NCBI GenBank assembly: GCA_015680685.1
Contig: MNCI01030499.1
Location: 162,467 to 226,466, forward strand
DNA length: 64,000 bases
From: Gnetum montanum
Taxonomy: Eukaryota; Streptophyta; Gnetopsida; Gnetales; Gnetaceae
Direction of reading: 5' to 3'
In this document: positions 1 through 10,625 of the stretch, in pieces
How positions within the stretch are numbered: the first letter of the stretch is position 1
Layout of the letters: each line of letters opens with the position of its first letter
Program-made: the position numbers and the translations under genes
Notes under the pieces: model-generated
Seen by the model: the letters and a program-made list of their open reading frames with translations, nothing else
What the model was told of the DNA's origin: nothing
Databases searched by the model: none

Positions 1-355
1 GATACTCTAATTTTAATTCCGTCTGAACCTACTTGAACCCGAAGTGTTTAGCTTAGTCGTGGGGGAGGGACATCTACTGAAAAGCACCTAGCTTTTTGGA
101 ATTTATCATCATCCAAAGGACATCATCTAGGGTAATTAGCTATAACACTTAGAATAATTGTGCCCAAAAATCAATTAACCGCTAGGTATACCAGGAAATT
201 AAAATTGGAAACCACCTAAGTGAAATGGACTCATTATTACAATCTTTTAGGCAATGTCACACGGAGATAAAATGAATTAATTAATTAAGGCTAGCAATAA
301 GGTATAACTTAATTCAAAAATAACCTTACTAACACTTGGCCCCGTGTGATTGCAG
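1..355 (+). other. Element A spacer upstream of the accessory ORF
   Basis: Non-coding, AT-rich part of an Athila-type LTR element whose 5' half lies outside the window. Positions 55-70 hold the block AGTCGTGGGGGAG, which in copies B, C, D and E lies at the end of pol, so pol of this copy probably ended just before or at the window start. The stretch ends in a good 3' splice site (TGATTGCAG at 347-355) directly before the ATG at 356. No donor site could be assigned with confidence inside the window. Confidence 0.5.
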
Positions 356-3145
356 ATGGCCCCGAAACATGGACAACAGGAAGGTCCTTACCAAGGTGGA
401 AGAAAAAGATCTCGGAGAGGTGGAAGACAAGGTCCTACCGGACAACATGCAGAATAGGAGGAGCAATCATTTAGCATTCATCAAGAAGAACCTCCTACCG
501 GATGGTCTGGGCAGGTAGAAAGAGGAGCTGCTGCAGCACCTAAATAGGGACAACAACTCACGTTGCCCCAAGATTGTGTTTAGGCCATCCATGAGAAGTC
601 CACATTTGCTGCAGTGATTGTGGAATTGAACTTTGAATATTTTGCAAAATTTGCTCCCAAGGCTATTAGGGATCACCTCGCAGGGTCTCCCTTATGGCCT
701 ATCCTCTCTGAAAGTGGTGCTTGGTACCTAGGAGAGACGTACCAGTTTTGGCACAATAGAGAGCAAGGTACAACTGGCAATATTTACGGGGTGACAATTG
801 ATTTCTCCGCGTAGGCCATTTCAGAAGTGTTAAACCTTTCAAATATAGGGCCCAAAGTTTCTCAGTTATCCACCTGTTTAGACCCCGATGTGTGAAAGGA
901 TTGGTTGAAAAAGGCTTATGGCAGAGATAAAACATTCAGTGAGTTAACAACGGAAGAGAGGATTTATTTTAAAATTGGAACATATCACCTCTTCCCCACA
1001 AAAGGCTTGAAAAGGATATCAACATATGCGGCTAGGGGATGTGCAGTTTTAATGGGAAAGGTTAACGCTAACCTACCCCATCTATATTTAACGGAGATTC
1101 TAAGGCGGTTTGAGGAATGGAAGACAGGGAAGATGGCATTGCCTTTTCCTTATCTTATCAGAAAGCTATGCCAATGGAGTGGAATCAGAGGATATACCAA
1201 CGATGTCCTCCGAAAAGCCCAAACTACTTTATATGGTGAATTGCTAAAGGCGCCAGCTCCAAGGAAAAGCATTGGCGAAGAACTTGGACCAAAACAAGAA
1301 GAAGAACAGATGGCTGGACCAACTGCAACTCAACTTGTAGGACCAAACCACCCTCCAGGCATGGGCCCCAACCAACAACAGGAAGTAGGGCCCAACATAA
1401 GCCAAGATCAGCTACCACTGTCGCAAGACTACAGACCGTCGATGAAACATCTTAGGGCCATCACTAAGGCGGTCAATTGGGGAAGTTGTGATGACACAAA
1501 CCTCTTTCGCGTCATTGATGATGCCATATAGCCCACTGTTTCTTTGGATCACACAAGGGGTGAAGTCTCTATTTACATAGGAGGAGGGGAAAGTAGATGG
1601 TCACAACAGATCTCAGGAAACGCAGCATCTTTACAGGTGCAATTAGAGACTAGTGAAGGGGCCACTATGGTGGTCATGCAACACCAGAATGCTGCAGGAG
1701 CTGCAGAAGTGATCATTGACTACATCAAAGAATCCTTCAATGTACTTGTTGTACCACCAGCAGATTTCACAGGAGCATGGGATGCTCAAACCTTGGCTGG
1801 AACCTCAATGACTCCTACAGAACATAAGGATGTGCTTGATCGATTGCTCCAAAAAAGGAAAGTAATGACGTCCCTGTTTGACATCCCTCAAGATGTTACG
1901 GTAACTTAGTCAGACCTCATTTCCATAAAGGAGAAGCTGGTCTTAACAGAAGTGAGGCCCAAGCATGCAGAAGCATAAGTGCAGAAACCATAAGTGCAGC
2001 TCGTGGCCTTACAAGCAGCATAGCAGGATCCTCGGCAATTTGTTCCCACAGACTAGCTAGATAATTTTAGAATTGAGCAACTAAAAAAACTAATAGTGGA
2101 GAATAAGAGGGTGGCTGATGAAAAAGAGAAGGTTGTTTGGGATGCCTCTATAGCACAGGCGTAAACTCATATGCATCTTAAGGCACTTAAGGCCTTACAA
2201 GAAGAAAACAAGAAGCTTGTTGCTGACAACCTTTGGTTGACCACTATAGAAAAGCAAAAGAACATTCTCAATGAACACTTTCATCAATTGCAAGAACAAT
2301 TCATCCGGGTCAACTGAGACATAATTCATTTAGCTAGAGAGAATTGAACCCTCTTGATGGAGGAGGTATGCACCATATGTCAAAAGTTAGCTATTGAGAT
2401 AAGCGCATGGCAAAATGAGGCTAAACGACATGAAAAGCTGAAAGAGAACTTTCGAGATTAGGTGGGGATGTACAAAAAAATCCTTGAGAAGAAAATCCTT
2501 ATGGCCAAGGCCTAGATCAAAACTATTAGTGCTCAACACACTGACTAGCAGGCCATATTGGACACATATGCCTTTGTCCACCAAGCAGAAGTTAAGAGTT
2601 AGGACCTACAGATTTAGGATCTGATAGAATACATGGAGTTGGCAAACCTGAGATCTGCCAACCTTGCCATGTTAATAGCAAGGCACTCGAGAACAGAGCT
2701 CGAGCAGCAGGTAGCAACCACCCACATCAAATACGAAGCAGAATTTGTAGAACACAAGAAGTTGTTAGAGAAATTGGAAGTTGCAAATTCTGAACTTGAG
2801 GTGATGAAAGCCAGCTACCAAGGATAGAAAGGTATCACAACAGACTTGGCTCGATGGCTAGTAGATTTTCAAGAGTACAAAGATAAAGCTAGAGCCTATC
2901 AGGAGGAATAATGGGTGTTCACGGCTTGGCACGTCAAAGCCAATCAAATGTTTCCGCAACTACCCTGTCCGTGGGAAGTGCCGACTTTGTCAAACATTGG
3001 AACATTAACATGGATGGCACAAGACCCTCAGACCAAAGAGGAGAAGCTCCAGGCCACACTTCAGTGTCATCAAGCCTCAAAACCTTGAGCACAAGACAAA
3101 GGGAAGGCACCAATGGAGGAGCCACCGCCACCTAGAACTACATGA
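356..3145 (+). pseudogene. Accessory ORF of Athila-type element A (plant-transposon domain plus coiled coil), stop-riddled
   Basis: One frame of 929 codons runs from an ATG placed exactly after a splice acceptor to TGA at 3143-3145. It contains about 22 in-frame stops but no frameshift that I can find. Domains: a basic, Gln/Gly/Pro-rich N-terminus (residues 1-75); a globular region (about 75-300) with motifs WYLGETYQFW, YGVTIDFSA, LTTEERIYFKIG and ALPFPYLIRKLCQ; a Gln/Pro-rich linker (300-360); a second region to about 520; then a long Lys/Glu/Leu-rich coiled coil (about 560-830); and a C-terminal motif PCPWEVPTL. The globular part has the layout I associate with the 'putative plant transposon protein' domain (PF20167 type), which is known next to Athila-like elements; this is recognition from memory, not a search. 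A diverged homologue lies in element E (48738-45830, minus). No signal peptide or membrane segment is visible, so it is not obviously an envelope protein. Function unknown. Confidence 0.75.
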
Positions 3146-3294
3146 GTTTCACCCATTTTTGTAAATGTAGAACATTATTGTTGTGTGTTTATTTTATTTT
3201 CATTTCACACTGTAGCATAGTCCCATTTTCACCATCCAATAATCCCATACCTATCTACTATGTAATAATTGTAACTCGAAGACAAGTTTTCATT
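3146..3294 (+). other. 3' untranslated spacer of element A
   Basis: T-rich non-coding stretch between the end of the accessory ORF and the polypurine tract. It contains AATAATCCCATACC and GACAAGTTTTCATTCAG, which recur just upstream of the 3' LTR in copies C, B and (reversed) D. No coding potential beyond chance frames. Confidence 0.55.
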
Positions 3295-3308
3295 CAGTCG
3301 TGGGGGTA
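3295..3308 (+). promoter_or_regulatory. Polypurine tract of element A
   Basis: The sequence CAGTCGTGGGGGTA lies directly before the TG that opens the LTR, the position where plus-strand DNA synthesis is primed in LTR retrotransposons. The same block lies before the 3' LTR of copies B, C, D and E. Confidence 0.75.
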
Positions 3309-4109
3309 TGATGAGTCACGTTTTTGGCGACCGCAATATCGCATGCTAGTCGTGATATCGCGTACGCAATATCGCAACCTACTACCAGTTCTATAAATAA
3401 GAGGCAGCTCTCCCTTGTTTTGAATCCAGTTTAGTTCCTTAGCGAAGCTCTGGTAGTTTTATCCCTCCAGAGATAGAATTATTTTCTAGTGTCTACCCAC
3501 AGTGTGGTGAATATAATTGTACAGCATCCTTTATTCAAGTGTGACATACTTGGACACACACATGACCGGAAATAAAGATCGAGATTACTTCATCATTGCA
3601 TCATTCACTTAGTTTAATTATTTACTTAATTTTTATTTACAACTTTCCTAGTTAATATCTTCTCACCCTTAAACTCATGATAAAATGTGGAATGAGTACA
3701 ACTTGATTACAAGCATTTAAGTGTGATTACTTGGTAACTTAGTAGTGTACCTAGGATCTGTGCTTGGTAATCCCAGTGGTGGTCATGCATGAAGTCCAAG
3801 ATGTGTACGGATAATCAAGAAATAGATGCTCATCACACTTAGGCTAGTTTAGATTCTCTTACCCTTTCCTCCTAGCTTAGTTAATATTACTTTCCATTTC
3901 CTTCAGGAGTAGCATTAGATTAGGAACCACATCATACACCTCACTCTAGACTAAACCATACGTGAAAAAGACAATACTAGTCCAGGTAGGAAGACAGTGA
4001 ACTATGACCTAAGGCTAACTATCTAGGTGCCACAACTAGTTCGACTAGATCGCTTGTGAAAATGCTCGTATTCATATGGTTGAATGTAGGGGTACCTCGC
4101 CACTCATCA
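3309..4109 (+). mobile_element. 3' LTR of element A
   Basis: An 801-bp LTR bounded by the perfect 8-bp inverted repeat TGATGAGT...ACTCATCA. Preceding it is the polypurine tract, so it is the 3' LTR. The U3 part (3309-3390) carries several near-palindromic units built on ATATCG, followed by a TATA box (CTATAAATAAG at 3391-3401). Towards the 3' end it shows the stretch GGTTGAATGTAGGGGTACCTCGC, close to that of all other copies. The flank beyond is ATAATG; its partner lies outside the window. Confidence 0.85.
3391..3401 (+). promoter_or_regulatory. LTR TATA box of element A
   Basis: CTATAAATAAG follows the ATATCG-type repeats by about 15 bp. The same TATA sequence occurs at the same place in LTRs B, C, D and E and (as CTATAAATGGG) in F, so it is probably the core Pol II promoter of the family. 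Confidence 0.65.
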
Positions 4110-4119
4110 ATAATGAACT

Positions 4120-6065
4120 ACTTTTAGAGTCAAAAATTATGCTAGATAGTTTGGAAAGCAATTTACTAAACATAAGCATCAAGATGAAAAAGAATTTGTA
4201 GAATCTATAAAGGAAATACAAATTATTTTAGATTATGAGTCCTTTAATTTTAAAACTCAAAAATCCTTTGCTAAAGTTTGTTATGCTAAATAATGTTAGC
4301 ATTCTTTTAAAGCTAAAAGTACTCTCACTAAAAGTCACATAGGTTGCCTAAAAATTGAAGATGAACTTCTAAGGAATTTCTTTTTAAAATTTTTAAAAGA
4401 AAAGGATAAGTACCTAAACTTCAATTTCTTTATATAAATGATTCCATCATTAAATATCTTGATACTATTAATAGTTTTTTAGCAAATCATTTTATTTCTA
4501 TTTATTTATTTATTTATTAAGATTTTAGTAAGAAATCCTTTCAAGTCTCTAGTACACATATTGCTCATCTTATAATAAAGTGCATCGAAGCATTCTTGAA
4601 ATTGAAATTATAGTAGAAGAAATCAAAGCAATGGCCTTTAGTTTAGCAAATGGGAAAGCTTCAAGTTTTGATGGTTTTAAAATTTGAATTTTTTTAAGCA
4701 TTGGAACATCATTGGAAATGATCTCTTTAATATTTTTCAAGAAGCCATTAAAAAGTTTTTCCTGGTAAAAATATTAATAAATGTATAATTTTTTTCTTCC
4801 TAAAAATGAAGATCTTCAACATATTGGCAATTGGAGACCTATTTCTCTTCTTAATAATACTTATAAAATTTTAGCTAAATACATGGCTTGCTAAATTTAG
4901 AAGATTATTGAAGATATCATCAAACTTAAGTAAACTAGGATATTGGAACTTAAAATAATTGAAATATAGGTACAACCAAAGATTTATATAAGTTTAGAAC
5001 TCAATGCTACTTAGTAGAATTAAACCTATGGCCTAGGGTTACCAGGTTAAGACCTATACCACTAGGATAACATCTCATTGTTAAGACTTAAACAAATTGG
5101 TTTTGTTAAAGGCAAACATATCTTAAATAATGTTATTGCAGCTTGGAAGGAAATGTAGTGGGTTTCTAATACTAACCAAGGCATTACTTTTATTAAGGTA
5201 GATTATGTAAGAGCCTATGATAAGATTGAATGGAGTTTCATTATTTTTGTCTCTATAAACTGGGATTTGATTATTACTTTATTCATCTCATTTGTACCCT
5301 GCTCTCTGATGCTAATGCTCAAGTTGCTATTAATTCTGGATTAAGTTCCTTTTTTACTCTTCAATGGTTAGTTCATCAAGGTTATCCTCTAACTCTCTAT
5401 ATTTTTATTATTACCATAGACTTTCTTTTATATAATCTACATTATGATCTACGAAGGAATATCATTAAGGGAACTTCAATTGATAATTAAGGTATACAAT
5501 TGCTTAACATGCACTTTGTAGACGATTCTTTTTTTTTATGATCAATAATCTTATATAACATATCAATACTCTTTTAGCTAGAGTGGAAGATTGTTACATG
5601 TTATTTGGTTCTTGCATCAATTGGAAAAAAATTGTTGTTTATTGTCATGACAATATTAATGAGTGGGTTACCCCACTGCCTTTGAAAAATCTTAAAAAAA
5701 GATTTTATCTTTAAAATTTTAGGAATAACTTTTTATGTTGAGCCCAATCTTACTATTTTGTGGAATTATGCAGTTGATAAAATTGAAAATAACCTTAATA
5801 AATAGAAAGAAGAAAGCTCACCCTTGTTAGAAAAGTTTTAGTTATTAAGCAAATGCTTCAATCCACTCATGTTTATTACTCTAATTGCTAGGCTTTTTCT
5901 AAAACTTCTTATGATAGAATTAAGCTTATTATCTAGTGGCTTCCTTAGTGTGCTAAGTAACATGGAAAAGGTTTTGCTAGAGTTTCTTGGAATATTTATA
6001 CTAGTAGCAAGAAAGATGGAGGACTTACCCTTATTAATTATTATAACCAAGGTTGCCATTACTTC
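4120..6065 (+). pseudogene. L1-type LINE ORF2 relic (reverse transcriptase)
   Basis: Decayed non-LTR retrotransposon. Translating across frames gives the classic order of plant L1-type ORF2. A linker reading KAMAFSLANGKASSFDG is followed by NWRPISLLNNTYKILAKYMA near 4830-4890, then IGFVKGKHILNNVIAAWK near 5096-5150. KVDYVRAYDKIEW follows at about 5197-5235, then HQGYPLTLYIFIITIDF (5374-5425). The catalytic box reads FVDDS (about 5517) instead of the usual FADD. The C-terminal part with KKDGGLTLINYYNQGC ends near 6050. There are many stops and frameshifts, and a SINE interrupts the RT at about 4931. The endonuclease half is missing or unrecognisable. The relic abuts the MADS relic at about 6066. 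Confidence 0.8.
4931..5084 (-). mobile_element. tRNA-derived SINE inside the LINE
   Basis: About 154 bp of unrelated sequence splits the LINE frame between IIKL and KQIGF. Read on the minus strand it begins with a tRNA-like head: TATCCTAGTGGTATAGG resembles a Pol III A box and, about 45 bases on, GGTTTAATTCT resembles a B box (GGTTCRANTCC) with C to T changes. Short flanking repeats (about ACTTAA) fit a target-site duplication. The AT-rich tail points to the low-coordinate side. Assigned by eye only. Confidence 0.5.
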
Positions 6066-7286
6066 AAAAACTAGTCACCAAACTCATGTACTAAATTATT
6101 ACCCAAATCATCCCAAAAATTGTTACCAAACTTGAAAGAGTCGGACATATGGTTCTGATTTTGGGAGAAATCCTTCAACCTGGCTAAGGATGGGAACAAA
6201 TAGTTGTCATCACCCAACATGGCCGAGGAAGGGTAGGAGGAGGAGATGCTGTTGTTAGAAGCTGACTACTGAGGCTGAGGCTGAAGCAAGGGTTGGCCTA
6301 TCCCTAGAGACTCGCAGTTTTTCCTTTCACTGAATCAATTCTATAGTTGAGATGTTGAAGCAACTCCCAAAGCTCCATTGGCCCTAATTTTGAGGGAAAA
6401 CAGCACTCCTCTGAAGCTGCCAATTGCACCAACAACAACTAGTTCTGCTTCCTGGCCTTGTAGAGTTGTTGTTAGAGCTCCTGGATTATGCTTAAACCTT
6501 TTTAAAAAACAAACAAGGAAAAATCTGAAAGTTATGGCTTACTATGATCTAACATGAGTTTTAGCTCATCCTCCTCATTAAGTTCTGTATAAGTCACTTG
6601 CTCAAAATAGTCTGCATACTTTTACTATTACCTTGTGAGAATATTGAGAATGAGAGCTTAAGCATATATCTACATATATATATATAATTAAACATATATA
6701 TCTATAGATCTTAGTTAAAATAACAATAAATTATATATTTAGATTATAATGGTTGTTTGGATGGCCTATGTCGGTGTCTCTTTCGATTATTTGGTTATTT
6801 TGATCATGTTTAGAACATTATATTTTACTTTCAAGCTTACATTTCTTATTTCATGTTGTTTTTTTTTTCCATCCGTTGCATTTTCATTCAAAATTTTATA
6901 GTCCTTGCACTTGCATGCAATCTGTAGTTTGGGGGCTAAGTGTTGAGGCCAACATCACCCATGCTAGGCATAGGGCCTTGACCAACAGTAACTAGTACTT
7001 TATTTTCTTTATAATTCGAGCATTACTAAATTTAAACATCAGATAATTAAGAAAAGTTCCACCATAAATATAGGTAAGTGTTAGATGACAACCCTCCCAT
7101 TCTTGCTTAGAGCCATGTTTGAACAAGTTTAATATCACAAAAAAATCAAAAAATCAAAAAAATAAAAAAATAAAAAAAATAAAAATCTCGACATAAACCA
7201 TAAAACTTAAGGCTTTTTTTTTCTTTTTGCTCATTTCCTTATTTCAATTTTACCACGTTGTGGTTGACATGGCAAAGGCAATTGGC

Positions 7287-7304
7287 GGTTTAGGGTTAGG
7301 GTTT
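7287..7304 (-). repeat. Telomere-like (telo-box) motif
   Basis: GGTTTAGGGTTAGGGTTT contains two units of the plant telomere repeat TTTAGGG type (one shortened). On the minus strand it reads AAACCCTAA, the 'telo box' known from promoters of plant translation-related genes. Too short to be a telomere remnant with confidence. Confidence 0.4.
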
Positions 7305-7859
7305 CTTCCGCAGGGCCACTATAAAGAGGGGTAGGAATTGGCAACAAGAGTAGGGAATGGTGGCCAATCTTTCTTTTTGAAATGGTAGCGGCTAGCAATG
7401 CATGTCCATCAGCAGCCGCTGTTTTATTTTGTTCTTCTATTTGCCTCTTGTTGCTGTGAGCGGTGCACATCTGACAGCAATGCACCTGCAGACGGTGGCG
7501 GCCTTCTCTCCGGACGTTGGGGTAATGGCAAACACCTGTGATCACGAATAACATGATGGATAGCTGTAACCACACCCGCATCTCAATGACATACAACAAT
7601 ATCAAAAACGTTTGGCATTTTCAATTACAGATATTTAATATTTTCAGCATTTCCAAACATGTTACAAGTACATTGTGCCGTACATCACTTTATGCNATTT
7701 GCATTTGCAACACAGCAGTAAGTATAAGTTTATGCTTACGTGCAATCTACTTATTAAAATTCGGTAACTGCGTCTACTGCCAATGATGTGCCCTTTTCTG
7801 ATGTAGTTTAAATTGTATAAGCATTTTAATTCTAGATTACTTTGAAATAGTTAAGCTTC

Positions 7860-7877
7860 ATTATTATTATTATTATT
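7860..7877. repeat. (ATT)n microsatellite
   Basis: Six ATT units in a row, within the insertion that splits the MADS relic. Confidence 0.8.
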
Positions 7878-8445
7878 GTCACATGGCCCTTTCCATCTAA
7901 GACTATTCCCGGGTTTTCGTACCCATATGGGAGGTGCCCTAGGCTATAGTCTCCTAAAACGAGTTTTCACAGGTGTTCGCGTGTCCAAAATTTACGCATC
8001 AACACTTCCTGGCCTTGTAGAGTTGTTGTTGGAGCTCCTGGATTTTGGGGTCCAAGAAAGCAAAAATGTCCATTTTATTTTTTTCACCAATTTTTGTCTG
8101 TTGTTTGGACAGGGCTAGGCCTCATTTGTACCTGGCTAAAATGTCCATTATGTTGCCGCCTGTGGTCGTCCACATTTGTAGGCTCCCTTCCTATGGATCA
8201 AAGCACACAATCCTAGCATCCACATCATAGAGGGTTGAAACCTCCAAAACCTTCTTAAATAGGCTCTTTCTCCTCTTGGTCCATTACATCCTTGTCTCAA
8301 ACAAAGCAAAATAAAAACTAGCATTCACCATCATCATCAACTGAAACAAAAATAACAGTCATGCGGTCAATGGCTGTCGAGTGTTAAAAATCTATTGAGA
8401 GACAAACATCAATATACTTACCATGCCTCAATTTTAGATCTACAA

Positions 8446-10247
8446 GAAGTCTTAGACACTTCGATCGGTGTAATTTGGACAATACATGTCAAAATGTTTG
8501 TGCAAAGAAACAAAGATAACTGCAGGGGAAAAATGAAGAAAATTTTGGCAATAAGTTCCAAGAAACTCTCAAAATCTACCCTTACCAGCAATAAGCTTAG
8601 GTATAGCATTAGAACAAGATATATGGGAAATACTTGAGAGAGGCAAGAGAAAGACACTTGAAAGAGAGTAGCCTAGGGAGAGATGAAAGTCTCTTATAAG
8701 TATTGTATTATCTATTGAGTACGCAAGAGAAAGGGATCTTCAATTACGGTTATTTCAAAGTTTAAAAATGAGTGGTTATGAGTTGATTACGAGTTGAGCA
8801 TGAGCTTTAAATGGTTTGCAACTTGACTATGAATTAGTTGCTAGGATATGAAGGTTTCAATCTTAATAAAAATCTATAAAAAGGAACATATCACACCTAG
8901 TGATGAGGTCACCTCTAGCATTATCACATAGGTGCAAGTTGATCATGACTAGTAAGATGTTGCAATGGGTGAAAAATTTAGAAACCCAAAGTGTTGTGAA
9001 TTAATCCTAACTTATTCATAGATCATTGTGGGATCATAATTTGCTCAAATGGGCACAAAATGATTGCAAGTTCCAAAGGAGCTACACTCTAAGTTATATG
9101 AGTCAAAAACACATTAACTCTTAAACTTTTAATTGTAAAATTTTAAAGCAAATGTTGTACTTAAGTTTGTAAACATCTCATGCTTAAAGCAAATGGAAGT
9201 TTTAAAAAAATTTAAGTTAACTCTTTAGGCAAAATGGTTTGATTCACTAGTTTTATCAAGACAAGAAACCCTTATAAGAGAAAATGAGATAACATGCTAA
9301 ATGTGTACCAAGACTGAGATATGAAACTAAGAGAATGAGATATCTCATTGTGAGAATTTGAGACAATTTGAGAGAGTGTAAGAAACTATGAGAAATTTAT
9401 GAAATCAATTGTGAGAACTTAACATTGCAAAAATGAGAAAATGAAGAAAGAGAAAAGGAAGCTCAGAGAAACTTCAATACACTTACAAAATTAAATCACA
9501 CACAAGAAATAGGGAAAAGAAAACTTCTTTCTATAATTAGCAGCAAATGCCTCTCTATTTAAATGTTACATAATGATGAAGTACATATTTATACATGTAA
9601 AGGAAGTGAATAATGAATGTCCATGATGCCATTCATCATAGTTGCTCATGAGCCTCATCAATCTTCATTATAGCCAACTTATCCAACCACTAACAACTAA
9701 CCTTCATTAACATCAATGATCACTAATGACGATAAATATCTACTACTTTTATCTCCTACATACCATAAAATAAGAACATAGGATGCACATTATTTTTATG
9801 GGTTATGTGCACATACACACATCCTAACCACATGGGGTCATGACCACACAACATAAGACTAGTGAACATAACATGAAAATACATTACTCCAAGGTACAAA
9901 CTATAAGAATCATAACTTCTAACCAACATGAGTAAGGAATCACACATTCTCAATAGACAATTTATAACATTATTTTCATGAGTATGCAAGTCTTGTGTGC
10001 TCTATTAATGAGCCATAATTAAGTGATAGTTAAGAGGAATCATTGAGAATATGTACCACTTCTAGGTCCTTAAGAGAGTGTGAGTTGAGCTTTGCTCCTC
10101 CATTGATGTTGTATTCCTTGCTTGAGTTGAATATAAGTATGAAAAAATTTACTTCATTTCTCTTGCTCTTTTTTATTCAAGCCAAATTAGCTTGGAAGTG
10201 TAGTGGAATTATGATCTTGAAGAGGTTGTGCAATCAACTTCTTAACA
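8446..10247 (+). mobile_element. Probable 5' LTR region of gypsy relic G (boundaries uncertain)
   Basis: An AT-rich, non-coding stretch rich in GAGAATGAGA-type sequence. It ends at CTTAACA (10241-10247), four bases before a decayed initiator-tRNA primer site, so at least its right part should be the 5' LTR of relic G, whose gag follows. I could not find the left LTR end or a second LTR copy to compare with. Apart from this I see nothing in the stretch. Confidence 0.35.
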
Positions 10248-10250
10248 TAT

Positions 10251-10262
10251 TAGTATCAGAGT
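10251..10262 (+). promoter_or_regulatory. Primer binding site of relic G (initiator Met tRNA type)
   Basis: TAGTATCAGAGT differs by two transitions from TGGTATCAGAGC, the usual plant initiator-tRNA-Met primer site of many gypsy and copia elements. It lies about 380 bp before gag, a normal spacing. Confidence 0.55.
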
Positions 10263-10625
10263 GTTTGTTTTGGAGGTATCTATATCTTATTTTGAGTTTT
10301 CTTCATCATCTACTTGAAATATTTTAAAGAATTTGGTATGCTTTGTGCATAATGAAGTTTGAAATTAAAAAATCGATAAGAATTTTATTTGATCTTGGTT
10401 TAATCATATTTCTTCTATGCTAATTAAGCACCTAATTACTTAAAGAGGCTAGGATTTGAAGTGAATTATTTTAGATTTATGCTTTTGTATTAAAGCATAA
10501 TGTTACTTATCTTAAATTGAAGGAATATTATTGTAGGTATTTCAAAATTTTATCCAACTTTGAGCTTTTTTTTTCTCTTTTGTGGGTATTACCTTTGTTT
10601 CTCTAAGAACTTGATTTTAGACTTG

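Larger units (their letters stand above)
6448..8044. mobile_element. 1.5 kb insertion in the MADS relic, flanked by 40-bp direct repeats
   Basis: The 40 bp at 6448-6487 and at 8005-8044 are the same with one mismatch and both encode the QELQQQL part of the MADS relic, so the intervening 1517 bp were inserted or created by a duplication. The insert has an A-rich stretch (7138-7187), a plant telomere-like motif (7287-7304), a GC-richer patch (7240-7540), one single-N gap (7696) and an ATT microsatellite (7860-7877). I recognise no protein in it and no terminal repeats beyond the 40-bp copies. Confidence 0.5.
6068..8445 (-). pseudogene. MADS-box (type I-like) gene relic, minus strand, interrupted
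   Basis: A broken copy of the same gene as at 34370-35247. On the minus strand, from high to low coordinates, it has an upstream segment with a conserved GTAAGTATATTGA donor (about 8425) and a short intron-like stretch. Next come MADS-domain remnants KRRKSLFKKV and VSTLYDVDARIVCFD (8130-8270), then NIMDILARYK, and a linker containing KIQELQQQL (about 8015-8045). After a 1.5 kb insertion (6488-8004) it continues with LAASEECCFPSKLGPMELWE and a C-terminus FGNNFWDDLGNNLVHEFGDQ (about 6070-6130). MADS proteins are DNA-binding transcription factors. The first roughly 20 residues of the MADS domain are absent. Stops and frameshifts make it non-functional. Confidence 0.75.

Noticed and set aside
356-3145. 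TAG read as Gln (a variant genetic code), since TAG so often stands where Gln is expected
   Set aside because: Stops also replace Arg (TGA for CGA) and Trp (TAG for TGG), and primer sites and LTR ends show the same C/T and G/A decay, so mutation explains it without a new code.
356-3145. Accessory ORF as a retroviral-type envelope gene
   Set aside because: No signal peptide, membrane segment or cleavage site is visible; the C-terminal half is coiled coil.
7231-7605. 124-residue minus-strand frame as a host gene
   Set aside because: No recognisable motif, low-complexity composition, and it lies inside an insertion; the GC-rich patch is enough to keep a frame open by chance.
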